From Phaseolus vulgaris (lineage: Eukaryota > Streptophyta > Magnoliopsida > Fabales > Fabaceae): 64,000 nt of DNA. Below, piece after piece: positions 57,266 to 64,000 of the stretch; the stretch's first letter is position 1, and the number at the start of each line of letters is the position of its first letter. The stretch is taken from NCBI RefSeq assembly GCF_000499845.2, contig NC_023749.2, positions 37,386,105-37,450,104 of the forward strand, written 5' to 3'. The position numbers and the translations under genes are program-made. A model generated the notes under the pieces. That model searched no databases and was not told the origin of the DNA. It saw only the letters and a list, made by a program, of their open reading frames with translations.

Positions 57266-58379
57266 TATATTTTACTTTTATGGGTTTAATTTGAAATTTT
57301 TATAGTTTCAATGTTTTTACAAAGTAGGTGTTCACTCGTTTGCTTCAAATGCTAATTTTTTTTTTTTTTTTTAATTTTTTAATGTCAGGTTTATGTGTGA
57401 GTTAAACCCATTTTTAACATTTTAAAAAAAAAAATAAGTGTGAATCAATATAACTCTAGTTTTTTTTTTATCAAACTCACACATGATTTTTTAAAAATTA
57501 TAAAATAATTATTTTTGTGTCGTCTAGATCAACTCCTACATTTTTTGTTATTTATATGGATGAAGTCCACACATAAGCAAGATATTATATTATAATATGT
57601 AATTTCTACTTAGTATGAGCTAGGATCTTGTTATGTGCATCGATTTTAAACTCAGTACCTCTTATCCCGTTTAGAGTTAGTTGAAAAATCGACACATTGA
57701 TCATGAATAAACAACGACTTCGCCTCTTTAGACTCATTTCTCATCGATTCTAATTTATTAATTTTTTTTAGTAAAATCTTACAAATTTTTTAATTAAGAT
57801 CTACTAAAAATTGAAATAAAATATATCAAAATTATATAAACTATTCAAATATAAACATGTCATTGTGCTATCAATTAAAATGTTAAAAATACCTAAATAT
57901 ACTACTTTAAAAAAGTAGCGGTTAATTATATACTTAAAGAATAGATCTTTATGTAACATTTGAAGAAAATAAATATTGAAGATTATTTATATATACGTGT
58001 GAAAAATAGTAAGAGACATAATATTCTCTAAAGAATGAGAAGCAAACAAATATAAATTTTAAACTCTAAAAAAAAAACATATTTCTATAATATAGTATGT
58101 TTTTTCTTTATGGAATCTCTTTTAACCATTTTACTGGTTGGAGTGTTCGGAGTTTCGACTCGAGCACTTAAGTGTGTTAACTTGACTGGTAAAGACAATT
58201 TGGGGGAGACACATAACTCGACCCAAAAGAAATAATAAACCTAATGATGCAGCAAGAGGTCGGCCCAGACAATTGGGAGTCCATATTGAAAAGATAATTA
58301 AAAAAACATAAGAATAACCAAATTAGTTAAAAACATATGTCATTCTAAAGTTCAGTAGAAATAAACAATTAAAGATAAT
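57131..58379. other. AT-rich spacer
   Basis: Includes a (TA)n run at 57244-57264 and T-rich stretches. No gene seen. Confidence 0.6.
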
Positions 58380-59643
58380 TGTTAGAATTAGAGGCCTTAA
58401 ACAAGAGGGGGATGAATTGTTTATGAAAGATTTTCGCTAGTATTGAAGGTAGAGTGAAAGACTTTGAAAAAATTAATCAATTAGAAATCAGTTCAGTTAA
58501 TTTCAAAATTGTTTTTTAATGTGATTGCATAAAATTAACCGGTTGTTTTCCCGAAACAATCTGCTGTTTATACCATCAATGAACAAAATCAAACCAAAAG
58601 CAATTTAAAGAGTGTAGGAAAAGAAAGATTCACACAAAATGTTTATACTGATTCACTATTTGCCAAAAGTTACATTCAGTCCTCAGAAACCACTGAGAAT
58701 TCACTAAGTAATCAAAAACCTTGATTAGACACAACACACCAAAGTGAAGCCTAACTCAACCCAATAAAGCCGACTCATGAGGTGAGATTTACACCCAGTT
58801 ATATACAATGAAATGTCCTAATCTTTAGTCGACGTGGGATCTCCAATACACCCCCCGCATACCGAGAGTGACCGCTCGAGCGTGGGATAACATATTATGG
58901 GTGGTTCGATAACGACCCGATAGCGGGTGGCCTGATAAGCCCAACAAACACTCACTAAGATAGGCTCAAAATGGCTCTGATACCATATTACGAACTGGAC
59001 TTTAAGACTAACTCAACCCCATAAAACCGACTCGTGAGGTAAGGTTTGCACCTACTTATATACAATGAAATGTCCTCATCTCTAGTCGATGTGGGATCTC
59101 CAACAACACTTGATACAACACAATCCTATTCCACTCTTAAAAAATATCTAAAGCACTTAGCAATCTTAGAAAAGCTGATTTGAATAATTTCTCTTAGTTA
59201 ATTAATTACCAGGAGTGTAAAACAAACTTTATATACTCCAATCAGTTGGTCAAAACATTTATTACAAGAACCAAAATCAGTTAGGATTAGTTAAAACATA
59301 TTAAAACCACCTAACAAAATTATGTTAAGGTTTTCAGAAAAACAATCGAATGAAAACGCGAAACAATCGATTGAATTTGTTTGACAACAAAGTCAAACAA
59401 AGTCAACCTTTTCAAAATCCAATAAGTGTAAAACAACCGGTTGAATCGAAATTTCAAGAGGTTTATTTTTCACTTTCTTTTGAAAACACATATTTTTCAA
59501 AAAAATTAAAATCAAACAACCTTGGATCATCTGTTAGAGTTGATTAACAAATTCAACTACTCTAGACAAACACACACAACTAACAGCAAGGCTCTTCATG
59601 CAATCCACTTGGATTTGGAGACATCAAAACACCTTGTTCAACA
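58380..59643 (-). mobile_element. Solo SIRE-like LTR with ATAAT target duplication
   Basis: TGTTAGAATTAG ... TTGTTCAACA, flanked by ATAAT (58375-58379 and 59644-59648). 1264 bp including a TRIM of about 360 bp. The right end is shared, inverted, with 13745-14194. Confidence 0.9.
58745..59105 (-). mobile_element. TRIM (terminal-repeat retrotransposon in miniature)
   Basis: Two short LTRs, 59105-58996 (110 bp, TGTTGGAGATCCCACAT start on the minus strand) and 58850-58745. Primer site TGGTATCAGAGCCAT at 58985-58971 (minus), complementary type for initiator tRNA-Met. Purine tract GCGGGGGG before the inner LTR (58860-58851). No coding capacity. No clear target duplication. Confidence 0.88.
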
Positions 59644-59649
59644 ATAATG

Positions 59650-59985
59650 TTCTACCAGTAACCATAAAATAAAGGGAAATATTAACTGAGTATCTCTAAT
59701 GTTTGTTAAACTCCTGAAGGGAGGCCTATGAATACTATAAAAGGGACTTGAGACCCTGAGCAGTGGTAAGTTGAAATTTGGAGAGACTACACTCATACAG
59801 TTATTTTGCATACAATTTCTGATAATTATATGTTTTCACTAACTTGATCGTTGGAGTGTAATCAACAGATGGAACTCCTCTCACTGTGAATTATTACCAT
59901 CCCAAAGTAACAACAACAAAAAAGAGAAGTCAGTCTGACATCCACCACCAAGGACCGGATCAGGTCAACCAACAAGAATAACCAT
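59650..59985 (+). repeat. Fragment of a third Tat-like LTR (right arm)
   Basis: Has TAACTTGATCGTTGGAGTGT (59840-59859), a diverged form of the Tat LTR core, and GGGACTTGAGACCCTGAGC. Inverted counterpart at 13440-13735. Confidence 0.55.
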
Positions 59986-60342
59986 ATATGCATAATTAAC
60001 GAAATACATTAAGATAAAAATGTTAAAATATTTTAAAATTTAGAGAGTATAAAAATATTTAAAAAAAAGATAAAGATGAAACTATAAAAAAATAACACTA
60101 AACAAAATATATAAAATGAAAAGATGGAGTAAGTAATAGGGGAAAAAAATATAAACTTAATAAAATGACACAAGTTAAAAAAGTTTAATACTAATATTTT
60201 CAATTGATAATAATGATAATAATTAATATTTTACAAAGAATTATTTCTTGTTCAAAATCTAACTAATTATTTTATTTAGAATAATAGTAATTTTAAAATG
60301 TTAAATATGAATCATATATAGTATATATAATTATATTAATTC

Positions 60343-60939
60343 TGTACCGGTATGGGCGAGACCGACACTTGGTCTCCTTGACCGAAGACCAACCTGGCTG
60401 CCCGAGACCTGGTCTACCTGGCCGAGATCTGAGAGACTTGGTCGAGGCGACCGAGACCTAAGAGACTTGGTCGAGACCTAAGAGACTTGGCCGAGACCAT
60501 GGAAGCTTGGTTGAGACAAGTGGAATCATCACAGCTGGCCCGACCGGCCGACTCGTACTACCGTTAACGCTAAAACCAAGGTCAGTTAAGTTAATCTGTC
60601 ATTAAGGATTAGGTAATACAACCCTAAGCGAGATCCACTCTGCTAATCAGGCTCAATAAGGTAAGCCTATTAAAATAATATAAATAGCACACATCCCAAG
60701 TTGAAAGGTACGTCATTTATTATTGTTCACCTACCAAAGCACTGATCACCCGCTTTATTGACTTGAGCGTCGGAGTGCCTTCGTAGATACCCCCATCCGG
60801 TGTTCACCCGAGACCGAGTGCCGAAGGAGAAGCAGGAGGACGAGAAGAACCCCAGTTCATCACCCAGCAACCTGACCGACCGAAGGAATGAGAAGAAGAC
60901 TTCAATAGTTCTCTAGGTCCCATCTCCCTAGTAGGAACA
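60343..60939 (+). mobile_element. Solo LTR, Tat-like, with AATTC target duplication
   Basis: 597 bp, TGTACCGGTATGGG ... TAGGAACA, flanked by AATTC (60338-60342 and 60940-60944). Contains repeats of GAGACTTGGTCGAGACC and the core TGACTTGAGCGTCGGAGTGC at about 60758-60778. Confidence 0.95.
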
Positions 60940-61842
60940 AATTCATTTGAATCAATTCAAATCAAAATATACACAACAATAACTAGGTAATCAATATATA
61001 ATTATGCATATTTTTAAATTAAAGTAACCAAAAAACTTCAACTTCCTTCCAATTGAAGATACTAAATAAAGGTGTTATTATGTGGTATTATTATTTTATA
61101 TATATACTGAGAATAAATATTGCGAAAATTTTAATTTAAAACTACTATAAATTTAAATAAAATACATCAAAATATACTAACCTTCCAATTAAAAAGTATA
61201 TGATTGCAATATCAATTAGAATTAGAATGTTCAAAATAACTAAATATCATAAATAAATACATTATTTTATTAACGTGATAATTAATTGTGGTAATTATAA
61301 ATTGATTTCACAAATTTTAATAAATTAATTGCTATACAATTTGAAATAAAAAAAAATTATATATAAGATAATGATTTAATCAATCTAGTTAATTTTGAAA
61401 ATTATATGTTTTCATAAAAAAATTAAATGAACAAGTTCAGTATTGTAATATTATTAATAATTAATATATTAATATATCTTTATATTATTTTGTTAATTAA
61501 TTATAAAGAGATGATATGTGGATACATTTTTTTTGTCTGATAGAGGATAGTGCACTAAATAATCACACATGTTATATTGAATTATTTCTCATTTAAAAAG
61601 ATTATTATATAATTGAGGACAAAATGAAGCAATAACAATAATAAGTTTTTCTCTAATAATGATCATTAACTGCATGCATGCACTACATTGATTTCCTCTT
61701 CACCTCTCTTCTCTTAATGTAATATATAAATAAACAAAATATGCAACTCTTTTCTATCACAACTAACTATTTCATTAGCATTTTTCTATGGTGTTCAAAG
61801 TTAATTCTTCCAACAAAATCTTCTCCATAACTTTCCAAGGGC

Positions 61843-62790
61843 ATGTGCATTCTCTTTTTGTTTTCAATACTAGTTTTGGAAGTCACTGACATGGTTGATG
61901 GGTACCACCCTAATTAGGGGTGGCAAAGCGGGCCAACCTGCCCCGCATTGGCCCGCCCCGCGCTTGGCCCGCAAAAATGCGGGACGGGCCAACCCGCCTC
62001 GCAAAGTTATTGCGGGTTAGAATTCCCGACCCGCCCCGCATAAGAGCTGACCCGCGGGTTTGTGGGCCAGCCCGCGTTTTTTTTTTTTTTTACATTTTGT
62101 TCTTAAAAAATTGTCAAATTAAACCTATATATTTGTACTATCAAACCTAAAAAAAAAATTCTTCCTTTTCAAACATCAAAACATTAAACATTAAGATAAA
62201 TATCAAATATCACTATTCTTCCACTTCCAAAACATTAAAAATACCTAATTCCAAAACATTATTGATATTCTTCCATTTCAATAACATTGGATGTCGCCTT
62301 AGAAAAACTTTCATCCATTTTTTTTTTCTTGCGGGTTAGCGGGCCAGCCCGCCCCGCCCCGCCCCGCTGCTGGCCCGCGCGGGCCGCGGGCTAATGCGGG
62401 TTAGCGGGTTGAAAAGGTCAGCCCGCCTCGCATTTTTTACTAGCGGGCCGCGGGTCGGCCCGCACGGTCCGCCCCGCTTTGTCATCCCTAACCCTAATCT
62501 TCTTCCGGGTGATGTCCCTAATATCCCTTTTGTCTCTAATGTCCCTTTTGCCCATTATGTCGCTAATGTATTTGATATTCCCAATGTCCCTAATGTTCCT
62601 GAGGAACATCATCATTACATATATGATTTCTTAAAAAAAAATTGGCAATCATAAATTCAAAACACTTGTCTCTTTTTGTTACATTACCATCGTTGTGTTT
62701 TTTTTTTATTTTCACCTTATTCATTTTCATCTTATTCATTATCATGCTTTGGTGCGGTTACTTCAAAAAGGACAAACCTTCTTGATAACA
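61843..62790 (+). pseudogene. Small membrane protein, paralogue 3 (broken by hAT element)
   Basis: Start MCILFLFSILVLEV at 61843; the earlier double ATG of its relatives is lost by a small deletion at about 61829. The frame reaches GYHPN, is interrupted by 576 bp plus the 8-bp duplication, and resumes LLPGDVPNIPFVSNVPF, NVPNVPEEHHHYIYDFLKK. An extra A in the run at about 62630 then shifts the frame before the transmembrane segment. Three independent lesions make it a pseudogene. The open frame at 62394-62654 mixes transposon and gene sequence. Confidence 0.8.
61915..62490. mobile_element. Non-autonomous hAT-type transposon
   Basis: 576 bp with imperfect terminal inverted repeats TAGGGGTGGCAAAGCGGG / TAGGGATGACAAAGCGGG and an exact 8-bp target duplication ACCCTAAT (61907-61914, 62491-62498). 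GC-rich subterminal GCGGGCC clusters surround an AT-rich middle. No transposase. The 61920-62150 frame is not a gene. Confidence 0.93.
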
Positions 62791-63189
62791 ACAAAAATCA
62801 CAAGAGTGATGCGCTGCATCAAAATATAAGTGCACACGTTCAATAAATATATTTAGGACCATTAGATTATTGTTTTGATATGGGGTTTACGGTTTACGGT
62901 TTATGGCTTATTAGTGAGATTAGTTTTCTACTTATTTGTTCATAATTGTGTAACACTCCCTGTTAATAAAGAAATAATACTTTCTTTTCTTTTTTAGCTA
63001 TCCAAACTCTCGTGTACAATTACTCTTTTTTATCTATAAAGTTGTTGACAAGAAATATATCATAAAAATGATTTGGTATTAATTTGGAAACTTGAATTAG
63101 ATGTTTGATTATTTGTGTTTTTATTTTTATTCTTTTATATTATATATTGTTTTGTGTACTTATAAGTTCCTTTTAGTTTACACAAATAA

Positions 63190-64000
63190 CACTACAAAAA
63201 AATGTGTAAAAAGTGACGGTTTTAATATGGCGATTATTGATAACCGCCACAAATTTCAGTATAATACGTCATTTCTTTAACCGCCATAATTATCTTTTAA
63301 ATTATGTCATTTTTAACTGTCATAATTTTCCTTCAGAATTGAAAACTTGCTTTATTCCTTTATTCCTATATTCACATTTTTAACTTGAATTAAAAATCCT
63401 TCAAGGAGGGGTGAAAAGGTGAGGGGTGAAAGAGTCCAATAACAATTGCTTTCAACTTTCTTTTTTATGTCAGTTTATCAGCATCTATCCTTATCTCCTG
63501 TTTGGATTATGATAGAAAGATGAGTACTTTGTTGGCAAAAGTTGTGTTGTTGAATAATGCATATATACCGATGCTTGATTTATTCCAATCCTTGAGCTAT
63601 TTTAGATCGAGTTGCGATAGTTATGTGTATTGATAGTTGCATATTGTATAGGAACTACGAAGTGTGATGAATGAGTGAGAAAGAGAGAAAACCCAGAGTG
63701 GTAATAAAAAATTGTGTTAGAATTTTGTGCTTGTCACATGTATACTAAAATCACAAATCGAAAGCCTATTGACAAGACAATACTGTAGGACAATATTTAC
63801 ATCAATTCAAGCTGTTTTGTCTTGTAAGTTATCGATCAAGATTCAGGGAGATAATTGTTTCAATAGCTAAGGCGTACGTTGTCACTGCTTATATTAGTAA
63901 CATGTTTAATTTACCAATACCTTGTGCCCTCAGAATGGTGGGGCAACGTGTGAAGCTTATGAAGGTACTACTAGGATTATAATATTTTAAGCATAAAAAA
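63190..64000. mobile_element. CACTA-type terminus and probable internal sequence
   Basis: CACTACAAAAAAATGTG at 63190 with subterminal repeats in both orientations (GTGACGGTTTTAATATGGCG, TAACCGCCACAAAT, TAACCGCCATAATT, TAACTGTCATAATT) within 120 bp, typical of CACTA elements. The other end is not in the window, and no coding frame is recognised to 64000, so the extent is uncertain. Confidence 0.6.

Larger units (their letters stand above)
60946..63017. repeat. Right arm of inverted segmental duplication (gene unit)
   Basis: Reverse complement of 11010-12450, plus a short further stretch (60955-61010) matching 10945-10995. Contains paralogue 3 and the hAT insertion. Confidence 0.8.

Noticed and set aside
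61920..62150. Open frame with Arg/Pro-rich start
   Set aside because: Entirely inside the GC-rich end of the hAT element; low-complexity GCGGGCC repeats produce it.
62394..62654. 86-codon frame ending in NVP repeats
   Set aside because: Chimera of hAT terminus and paralogue 3; not an original gene start.
1..64000. tRNA, rRNA, CRISPR, bacterial operons or insertion sequences
   Set aside because: None seen on reading; tRNA-like matches are limited to retroelement primer sites, and the sequence is plainly plant nuclear DNA.

Overview
This window is intergenic plant nuclear DNA, almost certainly from a dicot. The mix of Tat-type Ty3/gypsy elements with an antisense extra ORF, SIRE-like Ty1/copia elements with a 3' extra ORF, a small TRIM and plant LINEs suggests a legume (phaseoloid type); the genus is inference. 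Nothing prokaryotic is present: no operons, rRNA, tRNA or CRISPR was seen. Nearly all recognisable sequence is transposable elements, many nested. The only non-TE coding candidates are a small family of membrane-protein genes (one open, two broken) and a fragment of a pentatricopeptide-repeat (PPR) gene.

Layout. 1-9219: Tat-type gypsy element 'Tat-A copy 1' in minus orientation, lacking its 3' end (outside the window), its primer-binding site and most of gag. 9220-9442: remnant of the LTR it landed in. 9540-12450: two tandem units of a small secreted/membrane protein gene (minus). 12455-14194: LTR fragments of three families. 14195-19390: decayed SIRE-like copia element (minus). 20440-20870: PPR pseudogene. 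21320-26319: AT-rich repeats with a 168-bp tandem module, a solo SIRE LTR (22387-23486) and a foldback sequence. 26320-33552: SIRE-like composite with three LTRs (plus). 33890-40360: LINE (minus) with a pair of gypsy LTRs inside. 42281-43370: 3' fragment of a second LINE. 43918-56266: nearly complete 'Tat-A copy 2' (plus) with a perfect ATATA target duplication. 58380-59643: solo SIRE LTR containing a TRIM. 60343-60939: solo LTR with AATTC duplication. 61030-63017: third copy of the membrane-protein unit, inverted and broken by a hAT-type element. 63190 on: a CACTA-type terminus.

How the pieces relate. Tat-A encodes Gag, protease, reverse transcriptase, two RNase H domains and integrase on its sense strand, and a spliced coiled-coil protein on the opposite strand between pol and the 3' LTR. 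Each copy carries different stops, so neither is intact, but comparing them shows what the family encoded. The membrane-gene unit and flanking LTR remnants form an inverted segmental duplication (about 11.0-14.2 kb against 59.2-63.0 kb), and a SIRE LTR with the same target duplication lies in both arms. Target-site duplications read directly from the sequence give a partial order of insertions.
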